DNA of 64,000 nt. It comes from Semisulcospira habei (taxonomy: Eukaryota > Mollusca > Gastropoda > Semisulcospiridae). Positions 11,072-22,111 of this stretch are shown here, piece after piece. The stretch spans positions 181,953,250-182,017,249 of the forward strand of contig BTPG01000001.1 in NCBI GenBank assembly GCA_036245525.1, given 5' to 3'. Within the stretch, counting starts at the first letter, position 1. The number at the start of each line of letters is the position of its first letter. The notes under the pieces were generated by a model. The model did not search any database. It was not told where the DNA came from and was given only the letters and a program-made list of their open reading frames with translations. The position numbers were made by a program, and so were the translations under genes.

Positions 11072-12154
11072 GCACTTGTATCTTATTGCCCCCCTTGTGT
11101 ATGGCACAACAGTACATGCACTTGTATCTTATTGCCCCCCTTGTGTATGGCACAACAGTACATGCACTTGTATCTTATTGCCCCCCTTGTGTATGGCACA
11201 ACAGTACATGCACTTGTATCTTATTGCCCCCCTTGTGTATGGCACAACAGTACATGCACTTGTATCTTATTGCCGGCCCCCCTTGTGTATGGCACAACAG
11301 TACATGCACTTGTATCTTATTGCCGGCCCCCCTTGTGTATGGCACAACAGTACATGCACTTGTATCTTATTGCCCCTCTTGTGTATGGCACAACAGTACA
11401 TGCACTTGTATCTTATTGACCCCCTTGTGTATGGCACAACAGTACATGCACTTGTATCTTATTGCCCCCCTTGTGTATGGCACAACAGTACATGCACTTG
11501 TATCTTATTGCCCCCCTTGTGTATGGCACAACAGTACATGCACTTGTATCTTATTGCCCCCCTTGTGTATGGCACAACAGTACATGCACTTGTATCTTAT
11601 TGACCCCCTTGTGTATGGCACAACAGTACATGCACTTGTATCTTATTGCCCCCCTTGTGTATGGCACAACAGTACATGCACTTGTATCTTATTGCCCCCC
11701 TTGTGTATGGCACAACAGTACATGCACTTGTATCTTATTGCCCTCCTTGTGTATGGCACAACAGTACATACACTTGTATCTTATTGCCCCCCTTGTGTAT
11801 GGCACAACAGTACATGCACTTGTATCTTATTGACCCCCTTGTGTATGGCACAACAGTACATGCACTTGTATCTTATTGCCCCCCCCCCCCCCCCCTTGTG
11901 TATGGCACAACAGTACATGCACTTGTATCTTATTGCCCCCCCCTTGTGTATGGCACAACAGTACATGCACTTGTATCTTATTGCCCCCCTTGTGTATGGC
12001 ACAACAGTACATGCACTTGTATCTTATTGCCCCCCTTGTGTATGGCACAACAGTACATGCACTTGTATCTTATTGCCCCCCTTGTGTATGGCACAACAGT
12101 ACATGCACTTGTATCTTATTGACCCCCTTGTGTATGGCACAACAGTACATGCAA
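11072..12154. repeat. 46-bp minisatellite, about 23 copies
   Basis: The unit contains TTGTGTATGGCACAACAGTA, then CATGCACTTGTATC and TTATTGCCCCCC. The terminal C-run varies in length (up to about 15 C near 11,880) and two units carry GCCGGCCCCCC. Long ORFs here, on both strands, are artefacts. Confidence 0.95.
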
Positions 12155-12251
12155 GGGGGTTAACCCCTTGGGCTGGAGGAGCTGGGGAGGAGGGAGGCGA
12201 AGAGGTGCATCCTCGTGTGATTATGTTTCAAAATGTCTGACAAAAAAATGC

Positions 12252-12334
12252 TTAACCTTTTGGCTGTTGTTAGCAGTTTTTTTGTGATGATTCCTGTCAC
12301 AATCATTGCGACAAAAAGGCAACTGACAGGTTAA
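12252..12334. mobile_element. TTAA hairpin family 3, short element
   Basis: It lies between TTAA at 12,252 and TTAA at 12,331. The left end is CCTTTTGGCTGTTG and the imperfectly inverted right end is GCAACTGACAGG. It shares its right TTAA with the next MITE. Confidence 0.6.
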
Positions 12335-12627
12335 CCCATTCAGCCCTGACGCACTACAGCAGGAGATGGGTCGACCATGATAATTCAAGGGTAGTGACAG
12401 GTTAGCTTGGCGCCAACAGGCGCCAAGCTAATCTGGCACTACCCTTGAATTATCATGGTCGATCCATCTCCTGCAACAGGTGCATGGTCGTTAGCCAACA
12501 GGCGCCAAGCTAATCTTGCACTACCCTTGAATTATCATGGTCGATCCATCTCCTGCAACAGGTGCATGGTCGTTAGATGACGCCTTCCAAAATCTGGGAA
12601 ATACGTGCGTCGGGCTGAAAGAGTTAA
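12331..12627. mobile_element. TTAA MITE family 1 with duplicated right half
   Basis: The full left half and palindromic core are followed by two tandem copies of the right half, starting at about 12,420 and about 12,496, both with AGGCGCCAAGCTAATC. It ends at CGGGCTGAAAGAG plus TTAA. It lies about 110 bp from the donor of the adjacent LRR exon. Confidence 0.75.
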
Positions 12628-12734
12628 GACTACTTTTCTGACACCAAAACAATTCTTCTCGTTTGTTTTCGTTCACAACGAAACATCGACAGCTAGATGG
12701 CACAAAAGAAACACAAATACAAAGAACTGCGCAC

Positions 12735-13060
12735 ATGAATCCAGACAGGGGAGGCAGAGCTGTAAGGCGGTTGTTTTCCAAGTTGAGCTGTGTCAGATTG
12801 TGGAAAACTGTGGAGAAGTCAGCTGGCAAGGCCTCCAGTTTGTTGTTGGCAAAGTTCAGCCACGTGATGGTGCTGCTCATGCCCCGGAAGGACTCCATGG
12901 GAAAGGTCATGATGTCAAGGCCGGCCGAGTGAGCCGACTGGTGTGCCTTACATTCCACCTTGGCAAACTCGGCAGTGTGGCTGAAGCTAAGGCCAAGGTT
13001 CTTGGACTTGAATCCCTCCTCCAAGACCTTGTTCAGCTCTATTGCGTGTGGACCCAGTGT
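12735..13060 (-). CDS. LRR gene, first LRR exon
   Basis: This 326-nt exon has acceptor GCATATTTCAG|ACA and donor TTCAT|GTGCGC. Its 108 residues start TLGPHAIELNKVLEEGF, a helical cap-like segment. They continue into LRRs: STITWLNFANNKLEALP and NLTQLNLENNRLTALP. It enters in phase 0 and leaves in phase 2. I chose this donor over an earlier GT because it preserves a 22-residue LRR period into the next exon and gives the required phase. Confidence 0.75.
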
Positions 13061-13289
13061 CTGAAATATGCACAGTAAATATTGCTTATTACAAGGTCAG
13101 ATATACATTTTAAATGGTCCTGATGACAATTATTTATATGTAAACTACTCACCTACAACAAACAAAGAACAAGAAAGGCAAAGCCATTATGGCTCACGTG
13201 TATGACCGATTTACATATGTGTGACCTTTGTAACAAGGGTTGGCTTCTGCAGCAGCAAAATCCATGTTTTTTTAAAATGTAAGCATTTT

Positions 13290-13905
13290 TTCACACATCT
13301 GTCAACGCCCCTGTGACCCTTGACCTTTGTGATGAGTGGACTAAATTAGTATGCATAGGAAGGTCCTATCATCAGCTATCTTTGTACCAAATGTGGTTGA
13401 AAAATTTGCCAAAATTTGGAAATACCTACAATTTTATCAAAAATCAGCATTTTACACTCATTTGCAAGCCTCTTGTGATCCTTGACCTTTCCAAGGGGTC
13501 ATCCAAACTAGTATGCATAGATAGGTCTTACCATCATTTATCTCTGTACCAATTTTGGGTTTTAAGTTGTCAATAATATTTGAGAAAAAAACATCTTTTG
13601 TCAAAATATGGCTATTAAAGACCTATTTCCTGAGCTCTTGTGACCCTTGACCTTTCCATGGGATCAACCAAATTAGTGTACATAGAAAGGTCTTCCCATC
13701 AGTTATCTCTGTAGCAAGTTTCGGTTAAAAATTGTAAATAGTATTTGAGAAAAAACATCTTTTGTCAAAATATGGCTATTTCAGACCTATTTCCTGAGCC
13801 CTTGTGACCCTTGAATTTTCTGAGGGGTCATCCAAATTAGTATGCATAGATAGGTCTTACCATCTGGTATCTCTGTACCAAGTTTGGCTTTGAAGTTGTG
13901 AATAG
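13290..13905. repeat. Degenerate repeats of about 165 bp (TGACCCTTGACCTTT type)
   Basis: Three to four diverged tandem units occur, each with GTGACCCTTGACCTTTCC, then GGGGTCATCCAAATTAGTAT, GCATAGA..GGTCTTACCATC, and ATCTCTGTACCAAGTTTGG. The same unit recurs at 14.86-15.48, 39.16-39.44 and 40.64-41.44 kb. Confidence 0.8.
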
Positions 13906-13907
13906 TA

Positions 13908-14033
13908 ATGATAATTCAAGGGCAGTGCCAGATTAACTTGGGGTCGACAAGCGCCAAGCTAATCTGGCACTACCCTTGAATTATCATGGTCGACCCATCT
14001 CCTGCTGTAGAGCGTCAGGGCTAAATTGGTTAA
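13908..14033. mobile_element. TTAA MITE family 1, left end missing
   Basis: The core and right half are intact and end at TTAA 14,030-14,033. The left half is replaced by the degenerate 165-bp repeat. Confidence 0.65.
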
Positions 14034-14066
14034 ACCATGGACTGCCGAGAAAAAGTGAACATGCAA

Positions 14067-14126
14067 GACAAAGATCCTCATGAGGCCCCACAGCTGCAGG
14101 GGCTGATGAGGATCTATGCCTCTTGC
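14067..14126. repeat. CATGAGGATC hairpin family, copy 1
   Basis: This is an imperfect inverted repeat around CCCCACAGCTGCAGGGG, ending GAGGATCTATGCCTCTT. Related hairpins lie at 35,055, 41,612 and 42,752. Confidence 0.6.
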
Positions 14127-14180
14127 TGACATCACTTTGAATCCATGTTTCTGGGATGGCTGGGGATCTCTGATGTGGAA

Positions 14181-14497
14181 TTAACCCAAATCACACTCAG
14201 GCTAAATGCTTCCAATCTGTCCACTGCTATATGCAAGCTACATTATAGTATTTACAGATAAGGATACAGACCAATGGCTTTAGTTCAGCCCCTACCATAC
14301 TGAGGCTACAAGCTTCAAATTTGTACACTGCCACATCAGGCTACATTATAGTACTTACAGATAAGGATATAGACCAATGGCTTTAGTTCAAGGGTGGTGC
14401 CAGAATAGCTTGGCGCCTAGAGGCGCCAAGCTATTGTGGCACTACCCTTGAACTATTTTAGTCAAACTTATTTCACACACTGGTGTATTCTGATGTG
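14181..14497. mobile_element. TTAA MITE family 2, with partial left-end duplication
   Basis: The left end begins after TTAA 14,181-14,184. About 100 bp of left arm is repeated before a complete core containing AGCTTGGCGCCTAGAGGCGC. The right end (CACACTGGTGTATTC) is truncated. Confidence 0.7.
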
Positions 14498-14530
14498 GAA
14501 CTAAGGAAGACTACATCTGAAGTGACTTAC

Positions 14531-14644
14531 AATGTTTTGAGATTTCTCTTTCACCTCCGTCAGTACTGCAGGGTCAGCAAGGAAGTAGAACAGCATGAGA
14601 TAGAGGCGGTAAATGCGCTTGGCTCCAAGCTCAATGCGATATTG
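14531..14644 (-). CDS. LRR gene, short upstream exon
   Basis: This is a 114-nt exon of 38 codons, phase 0 at both ends. The acceptor is TTGAATATTGCAG|CAA and the donor AACATT|GTAAGT is consensus. It encodes QYRIELGAKRIYRLYLMLFY followed by FLADPAVLTEVKEKSQNI. The middle is a hydrophobic helix with charged ends. The sequence matches no domain I recognise. Its phase fits both neighbours. Confidence 0.7.
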
Positions 14645-14859
14645 CTGCAATATTCAAAACATACATCAAATGCAGTAAAATGAATCACAAATGATAGGTA
14701 TATGATAGTCAAATAAATAAATAATTAAATAACAAAAATAAATAAATAAATGAAACAAATGTAAAAAAAAATATTAATATAAAAAAGAATCATCCTCAAG
14801 ACTCACGAGTGTGACTGAGCCATATAATTAGTCTGATCTCTGAGTGCTTGACCTTTGCA

Positions 14860-15480
14860 ACAGGTAACTGTTTTCACACTTGACCATGGCCCTGAATTGG
14901 CCTTTGTGAGTAGTGAACCAAATTAGTATGCATAAACGGTCTTATCATCAGCTACCTTTCTGCCAATTTTTGTTGAAAAGTTTTGCAAAAATGCTGATAA
15001 AAACTAAATTCTACAAAAAAGCATCATTTGCCAATCTCTAATGACCTTTGACTTCTGTGAGGGGTCATCCAAATTAGCACGCATAGGAAAGTCTTAAAAT
15101 CAAATGTCTCTGTGCCAGGTCTGGGATGGAGGTTGTAAACAGTATTTGAGCAAAAAAAAAATTATGGTTAAAAAATGGTCATTTGTGACATATTTCCTGA
15201 TTTTTTGTGACCCTTGATCTCTCCAAGGGGACATCCAATGCATGGGAAGGTCTTACCATCAGGTATCTCTGTACCACCAAGTTTTGGTTTGTAGTTGTGA
15301 ATTGTATTTGAGAAAAATCAAATTTTAAAAAAATACATCTATTTTCTGCCTATTTGCTGATCCATGTGCCTTGACCTTTGAGAGAGGTCACGGAAATTGG
15401 TATGATTTGAAAGGTCTCGCCACAAAGTGTCTTTGGGCTAAGCTAGAAGACTGTGGCTTAAATAGTCTCTGAGAAAATAC
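14860..15480. repeat. Degenerate repeats of about 165 bp, second block
   Basis: These are diverged units of the same TGACCTTTGACC / GGGGTCATCCAAATTAG / CTCTGTACCAAG family as at 13.3 kb, about four units. Confidence 0.75.
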
Positions 15481-15653
15481 AAAATTAAAGTTTTTAATTA
15501 CCATGGACACCGCATATTGTGGGGCGCAGGACAGACGAACACTGGCCCATTACATAGGCTCGCTTTTGCTCTCGCATGTGAGCCACAAAAAAACAACCAC
15601 CTCAATAAATACTGGTAAATGAACAAAAGGAAAAACTGAATAACTAGGCACAC

Positions 15654-15716
15654 CTGTTCTGGTGTCACTGTACTACATCCTTTACACAGCGCCTGTCCAC
15701 CTAGTGGCATAGTGCT
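15654..15716 (-). CDS. LRR gene, 63-nt exon
   Basis: The acceptor is TTGCATGTTTCAG|AGC; the donor AGAACAG|GTGTGC is acceptable though not ideal. It has 21 codons, phase 0/0, reading STMPLGGQALCKGCSTVTPEQ minus its final Q when joined to Q at the next exon. The CKGC pair could be a metal-binding knuckle, but a single pair is not diagnostic. Its confidence rests on both borders fitting the phase of the flanking exons. Confidence 0.6.
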
Positions 15717-16026
15717 CTGAAACATGCAAAATCAACATGCGTCATCTCACAGTAACAACCACAGCAGTCTCGCAAACCACCCTCATCAATATCAACATCT
15801 TTCAACGCATAAAAACAAACCACAGTTGTCGCTCAAATGACTCCCGTCAATGCAACCCCTGCGAAAAAAAGCCATTGGGCTGAGTTCATCCCAGTGACCT
15901 TTTGCCTTTGTAAGATGGCCGACACACACATCACAACAAGTACTGTGGTTAAAGGTGAGAGGGATATTACCATGATAAATAATAACTATAGCCGTGTTCT
16001 GTGGTGTTGCAGACAAACCACCTCCC

Positions 16027-16251
16027 ATTAGCCCTTATCATTTGGAATACACCAGTGTGTGAAATAAGTGTGACTAAAATTGTTCAAGGGTAGCGCCAGA
16101 ATAGCTTGGCTCCTCTAGGCGCCAAGCTATTCTGGCACCACCCGTGAACTAAAGCCACTGGTCTATATCCGAATCTGCAAGTACAATAATGTAGCTTGCA
16201 TATGGCAGTGTACACATTTGAAGTTTTTAGCCTCAGTATGGTAGTGGTTAA
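16027..16251. mobile_element. TTAA MITE family 2, reverse orientation
   Basis: It runs from CCCTTATCATTTGGAATACA to GCCTCAGTATGGTAGTGG plus TTAA 16,248-16,251, with the palindromic core CCTCTAGGCGCCAAGCTATT. It is next to the 34-bp array. Confidence 0.75.
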
Positions 16252-16278
16252 TGCAAGTGGTGTACGTGGGTTTGATCT

Positions 16279-17556
16279 TGTACTGGAAGTAACGATGAGA
16301 GAGATATTACCATGTACTGGAGGTAATGATGAGAGAGATATTACCATGTACTGGAGGTAAAGATGAGAGAGATATTACCATGTACTGGAGGTAAAGATGA
16401 GAGAGATATTACCATGTACTGGAGGTAAGGATGAGAGAGATATTACCATGTACTGGAGGTAAAGATGAGAGAGATATTACCATGTACTGGAGGTAAGGAT
16501 GAGAGAGATATTACCATGTACTGGAGGTAAGGATGAGAGAGATATTACCATGTACTGGAGGTAAGGATGAGAGAGATATTACCATGTACTGGAGGTAAGG
16601 ATGAGAGAGATATTACCATGTACTGGAGGTAAGGATGAGAGAGATATTACCATGTACTGGAGGTAAGGATGAGAGAGATATTACCATGTACTGGAGGTAA
16701 GGATGAGAGAGATATTACCATGTACTGGAGGTAAGGATGAGAGAGATATTACCATGTACTGGAGGTAAGGATGAGAGAGATATTACCATGCACTGGAGGT
16801 AAGGATGAGAGAGATATTACCATGCACTGGAGGTAAGGATGAGAGAGATATTACCATGCACTGGAGGTAAGGATGAGAGAGATATTACCATGCACTGGAG
16901 GTAAGGATGAGAGAGATATTACCATGCACTGGAGGTAAGGATGAGAGAGATATTACCATGCACTGGAGGTAAAGATGAGAGAGATATTACCATGCACTGG
17001 AGGTAAGGATGAGAGAGATATTACCATGTACTGGAGGTAAGGATGAGAGAGATATTACCATGTACTGGAGGTAAGGATGAGAGAGATATTACCATGTACT
17101 GGAGGTAAGGATGAGAGAGATATTACCATGTACTGGAGGTAAGGATGAGAGAGATATTACCATGTACTGGAGGTAAGGATGAGAGAGATATTACCATGTA
17201 CTGGAGGTAAGGATGAGAGAGATATTACCATGTACTGGAGGTAACGATGAGAGAGATATTACCTTGTACTGGAGGTAAGGATGAGAGAGATATTACCATG
17301 TACTGGAGGTAACGATGAGAGAGATATTACCATGTACTGGAGGTAAAGATGAGAGAGATATTACCATGTACTGGAGGTAAGGATGAGAGAGATATTACCA
17401 TGTACTGGAGGTAAAGATGAGAGAGATATTACCATGTACTGGAGGTAAGGATGAGAGAGATATTACCATGTACTGGAGGTAAAGATGAGAGAGATATTAC
17501 CATGTACTGGAGGTAAGGATGAGAGAGATATTACCATGTACTGGAGGTAAGGATGA
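16279..17556. repeat. 34-bp minisatellite, about 38 copies (left part)
   Basis: The unit is GTACTGGAGGTAAGGATGAG followed by AGAGATATTACCAT. Subgroups occur in blocks (GCACTGG variants at about 16,790-17,000, TAAAGATG variants scattered). A SINE interrupts it at 17,557. Confidence 0.95.
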
Positions 17557-17949
17557 TTGATTGATTGATTGATTGTACATTGCTTAACGTCCCGACAGCA
17601 ACAAGGCTTTCTCAGGACGTGCCTGCACTGCTTGTGAAAAAAAACCAAAAAAACAGAACATTGAATGTATGTCGCCATCCGGTCAAATACGTTAAATAAA
17701 CCTAACATGGGGCCTAAATAAAGCTAAGACCATTTAGCAACACACATCCAATATCAAGAGCTACAGGCAGTGCAGACAGTAGGGAGAGTTTTAAAAAGGC
17801 AAATACAGGTGAATGGACAAAGGGTAGACAGAAACACATGCCCCAGAATAGAGAGAAAAACTCACCCTGTGGGGCTGACCAGGGTGAGCCTGGGAACTAA
17901 AAAGTACCTAACCCCACCCAGGTCCCCCAGGGCAGACCCAGGTGGGGGC
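17557..17949 (-). mobile_element. 5'-truncated SINE inside the 34-bp array
   Basis: The SINE body lacks the tRNA head and its 3' tail reads (TTGA)n on the plus strand. It is flanked by a perfect 14-bp duplication GGAGGTAAGGATGA (17,543-17,556 and 17,950-17,963), which is part of the minisatellite unit. Confidence 0.9.
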
Positions 17950-18320
17950 GGAGGTAAGGATGAGAGAGATATTACCATGTACTGGAGGTAAAGATGAGAG
18001 AGATATTACCATGTACTGGAGGTAAGGATGAGAGAGATATTACCATGTACTGGAGGTAAGGATGAGAGAGATATTACCATGTACTGGAGGTAAGGATGAG
18101 AGAGATATTACCATGTACTGGAGGTAAGGATGAGAGAGATATTACCATGTACTGGAGGTAAGGATGAGAGAGATATTACCATGTACTGGAGGTAAGGATG
18201 AGAGAGATATTACCATGTACTGGAGGTAAGGATGAGAGAGATATTACCATGTACTGGAGGTAAGGATGAGAGAGATATTACCATGTACTGGAGGTAAGGA
18301 TGAGAGAGATATTACCATGA
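17950..18320. repeat. 34-bp minisatellite, about 11 copies (right part)
   Basis: This is the continuation of the 34-bp array after the SINE. Confidence 0.95.
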
Positions 18321-18369
18321 TAAATTATAAATAGGCGTGTTCAGTGGTCTTGCAGTAAACCACCTCCTA

Positions 18370-18610
18370 TTAACCTTTATCATGCTTCAAATTTGTACAC
18401 TACCATATGCAAGCTACATTATTTATACACTACCATATGCAAGCTACATTATTTTATTTACAGATAAGTATATAGACCAATGGCTTTAGTTCAAGGGTGG
18501 TGCCAGAATAGCTTGGCGCTTACAGGTGCCAAGCTATTCTGGCACTACCTTTTAACTATTTTAGTCCGACTTATTTCACACACTGGTCTATTGCGAATGA
18601 TAAGGGTTAA
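18370..18610. mobile_element. TTAA MITE family 2
   Basis: TTAA lies at 18,370 and 18,607. The left arm has a short internal duplication (ACACTACCATATGCAAGCTA twice). The core has AGCTTGGCGCTTACAGGTGC. Confidence 0.75.
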
Positions 18611-18627
18611 TGCAAGTGGCGTAAGTG

Positions 18628-19331
18628 AGGTTCAGGTAAGGATGAGAGAGATATATAATATATAGCTGTGTTCTTGGTCTTGCAGTAAAGCAGGGTTCTT
18701 TCTCCGGGTATACGTGAGGTTCAGGTAAGGATGAGAGAGATATATAATATATAGCTGTGTTCTTGGTCTTGCAGTAAAGCAGGGTTCTTTCTCCGGGTAT
18801 ACGTGAGGTTCAGGTAAGGATGAGAGAGATATATAATATATAGCTGTGTTCTTGGTCTTGCAGTAAAGCAGGGTTCTTTCTCCGGGTATACGTGAGGTTC
18901 AGTTAAGGATGAGAGAGATATATAATATATAGCTGTGTTCTTGGTCTTGCAGTAAAGCAGGGTTCTTTCTCCGGGTATACGTGAGGTTCAGGTAAGGATG
19001 AGAGAGATATATAATATATAGCTGTGTTCTTGGTCTTGCAGTAAAGCAGGGTTCTTTCTCCGGGTATACGTGAGGTTCAGGTAAGGATGAGAGAGATATA
19101 TAATATATAGCTGTGTTCTTGGTCTTGCAGTAAAGCAGGGTTCTTTCTCCGGGTATACGTGAGGTTCATGTAAGGATGAGAGAGATATATAATATATAGC
19201 TGTGTTCTTGGTCTTGCAGTAAAGCAGGGTTCTTTCTCCGGGTATACGTGAGGTTCAGGTAAGGATGAGAGAGATATATAATATATAGCTGTGTTCTTGG
19301 TCTTGCAGTAAAGCAGGGTTCTTTCTCCAGG
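18628..19331. repeat. 89-bp minisatellite, 8 copies
   Basis: The unit contains TGTGTTCTTGGTCTTGCAG, CAGGGTTCTTTCTCCGGGTA, and GGTAAGGATGAGAGAGATAT. The last 20 bp are shared with the neighbouring 34-bp unit, so the longer unit arose from it. The copies are almost identical. Confidence 0.95.
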
Positions 19332-19527
19332 TATTCCCCGCGCTTGCTCCCCCCCTCTACATTGGAACTGCATGGTTTCAGGCCACTTGATCAACTTCCA
19401 ATACCAACAATCCAAATGTACAAAAATTTTAGAATAGCTTGCTGGATCTTACCCTAGCACCATGTGAATGTACCGCGCTTATGATCAGTGTCGGTGAATA
19501 TGCGTGTGTTTGACATAAACGTGCGCA

Positions 19528-19733
19528 TTAACCCATTCAGCCCTGACGCAGGAGATGGGTCGAAAATTATAATTCAAGGGTAGTGCAAGATTAGCTTGGC
19601 GCCTGTCGGCGCCCAGCTAATCTGGCACTACCCTTGAATTATCATGATCGATCTATCTCCAGCAACAGGTGCATAGTCCTTAGATGACGCCTCCAAAATT
19701 TGGGAAATACATGTGTCGGGCTGAATGAGTTAA
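19528..19733. mobile_element. TTAA MITE family 1
   Basis: TTAA lies at 19,528 and 19,730. The halves are intact around CTTGGCGCCTGTCGGCGCCC. Confidence 0.8.
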
Positions 19734-19912
19734 GTGATCAGATGAAAGCGGCACTTTGACCTTGAGCTGATTTTCAGTTTGGACAAAGCATATAGATAAA
19801 GCACTGTATAATATACATTACAACTGACAGAAGTCTGGGGGACTTTCATCTCGTTAGTCACCAGTAGAATAATATATACATTACAACTGACAGAAGTCTG
19901 GGGGACTTTCAC

Positions 19913-20007
19913 CTCGTTAGTCAGCAACAGAAGATAGGCACACTGCAGGAAAAGCTCCAGTCCACTGTAAGACTTTGCCAGTGATGTAAAAGTTAGGCCC
20001 GAGTGAT
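19913..20007 (-). CDS. LRR gene, 95-nt exon
   Basis: The acceptor is CACCTTGTAG|ATC and the donor AACGAG|GTGAAA. It begins with two bases completing the codon left open by the 21,911-22,111 exon. It then encodes HSGLTFTSLAKSYSGLELF and LQCAYLLLLTNE, ending in phase 0 as the next exon requires. A leucine-rich hydrophobic helix is visible. Partial duplicates of both exon borders lie nearby (about 19,850 and about 20,087-20,105), one with a mutated donor. Confidence 0.6.
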
Positions 20008-20207
20008 CTACAAGGTGGTACAGGCCGTCTGCAACAATAATGAAGTAACCTTTTAGTCGTTGCGACTGTGCAGGTGAGGCCAGTGTGATCTACAAGGTGG
20101 TACCAGCTGTCTGCAACAATAATTGTCACCGTGGTAACACAGTAAAGGCAAATGGTCACATGTAACATCTTCACTGCTGGAAATCACTGCTAATGACACT
20201 CAACTGC

Positions 20208-20795
20208 AAGAGGCAAAGGACCCCCTGCTGACTCAGGGACTAGTGAGGTTCTTTGCCCCTGCTGACTTGGGGCTAGTGAGATTCTTTGCCCCTGTTGACT
20301 CAGGCACTAGTGAGGTTCTTTGCCCCTGTTGACTCAGGCACTAGTGAGGTTCTTTGCCCCTGCTGACTCAGGCACTAGTGAGGTTCTTTGCCCCTGCTGA
20401 CTTGGGGCTAGTGAGGTTCTTTGCCCCTGCTGACTCAGGCAATAGTCAGGTTCTTTGCCTCTGCTGACTTGGGGCTAGTGAGGTTCTTTGCCCCTGCTGA
20501 CTTGAGCACTAGTGAGGTTCTTTGCCCCTGCTGACTTGGGCACTAGTGAGGTTCTTTGCCCCTGCTGACTCAGGCAATAGTCAGGTTCTTTGCCTCTGCT
20601 GACTTGGGGCTACTGAGGTTCTTTGCCCCTGTTGACTTGGGCACTAGTGAGGTTCTTTGCCCCTGCTGACTTGGGCACTAGTGAGGTTCTTTGCCCCTGC
20701 TGACTTGGGCACTAGTGAGGTTCTTTGCCCCTGCTGACTTGGGCACTAGTGAGGTTCTTTGCCCCTGCTGACTCAGGTACTAGTGAGGTTCTTTG
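20208..20795. repeat. 34-35-bp minisatellite, about 17 copies
   Basis: The unit is GACTCAGGCACTAGTGAGG then TTCTTTGCCCCTGCT, with GACTTGGGGC and GACTTGGGCAC variants. Confidence 0.95.
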
Positions 20796-20955
20796 TTCTG
20801 TGTTCCTTGGAATAATTATGTGTTGAACTGGCGCTGCTTTCATAGACACAATTGTACATCTGTGTTCCTTGGATTAATGTGTTGAACAGGCCCTGCTTTC
20901 ATATAAATAATCAATCCAGACCAAAAAGGTGACTGCCAAGCGTGTAATATGCAAA

Positions 20956-21264
20956 GAAGTACCCAACGGAGAAAGAAACACGCTTAGAAAAGATGGGTAC
21001 AACACAATTTATTAATATTTCGGGTAAATACCCTTTGTCAAAATAGACAAACAAACAAACATAGAGATTAGCCGCTACTTATCTTCAATGGCAGAAGGAA
21101 TGTGGCAACTGTTGCCACATTCCTTCTGCCATTGAAGATAAGTAGCGGCTAATCTCTATGTTTGTTTGTTTGTCTATTTTGACAAAGGGTATTTACCCGA
21201 AATATTAATAAATTGTGTTGTACCCGTCTTTTCTAAGCGTGTTTCTTTCTCCGTTGGGTACTTC
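20956..21264. repeat. 309-bp near-perfect palindrome
   Basis: Arms of about 154 bp start GAAGTACCCAACGGAGAAAG and end in the exact inverse GGGTACTTC. They meet at GTGGCAAC-T-GTTGCCAC (centre about 21,110) with only a few mismatches. Each arm carries TTTATTAATATTTCGGGTAA. No coding sequence or TTAA border is visible. Confidence 0.9.
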
Positions 21265-21344
21265 CCTGCTTTCATAGACACAATCATACATCCACTGGCA
21301 GTGAAACTGGATTAACCTGGAAATATTCGCCCTGATTTTATTAC

Positions 21345-21900
21345 AGGAGGCCCCCCCCCCCCCCCCCAACCCACTGTTTGCTGAAGTCCCGTGAGGGTAA
21401 GATAAGCAGGTGATTGCTAATTCTAGCACATCTGCAAGCATCCCCTCCCCCCACCCCCACCCCTCCCTCCTACCCTCGTCTGCTGAAGTTATGTAAGGGT
21501 AAGATAGCCAGGCGACTTTTACTCCTAATTTCAGAACATCTGCAAGCATTTCACCCCCCTCTGCACCCCCCCCCCCCCCCCAATCCCATGTCTGCTGAAG
21601 TCAAGTGAGGGTAAGATAGCCAGGCGACTTTTACTGTTAATTACAAAACATCTGCAAGCATTTCACCCCCCTCTGCACCCTCCCCCCCCAATCCCATGTC
21701 TGCTGAAGTCAAGTGAGGGTAAGATAACCAGGCGACTTTTACTGTTAATTACAAAACATCTGCAAGCATTCACACCCCCCCCCCCCCTTCCCCCTCTCCT
21801 GTCTGCTGAAGTCACCTGAGGGTAAGACAACCATGCGACTTTTACTGCTAATTCCAGAACGTCTGCAAGCATTTCAAATCTGCTTCTAGGACTGAGGACA
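21345..21900. repeat. Tandem units of about 110 bp with poly-C, about 5 copies
   Basis: The units contain GTCTGCTGAAGTCAAGTGAG, GGTAAGATAGCCAGGCGACT and ACATCTGCAAGCATTTCACC followed by variable C-runs. They are immediately 3' of the 21,911 exon border. Confidence 0.9.
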
Positions 21901-21910
21901 ATGCACTCAC

Positions 21911-22111
21911 TTTGTCCAGGACACATCATGTGCAGCGCCTGCTTCTCAGGGTCAAAGAGCGCAGCCATACTCGGGTAGCGCAGTATAGTCAGGTCAAGGT
22001 CCCGCGGCAGAAGGCAAAAAATGCGGGGATTGGCCTTGGTGAAGGCTGATAGCAAAACGGGTTCCTTGATGACCGACTGCAACATCTGATAACGAACCCA
22101 GCTCTCCAACA
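21911..22111 (-). CDS. LRR gene, most 5' exon recognised
   Basis: This is a 201-nt exon with acceptor ATCTCTACTTTTAG|TG and a strong donor GGACAAA|GTGAGT. It encodes about 66 residues starting LESWVRYQMLQSVIKEP, with PRIFCLLPRDLDLTILRYPS in the middle and LHMMCPGQ at the end. The region is predicted helical and I cannot name the domain. Phase is 1 in and 1 out. An upstream exon ending in phase 1 must exist but was not found between here and 33.9 kb. Confidence 0.7.

Noticed and set aside
11041..12240. 399-codon ORF and several antisense ORFs
   Set aside because: They arise from the 46-bp minisatellite; frame shifts between units follow the variable C-runs, not selection.
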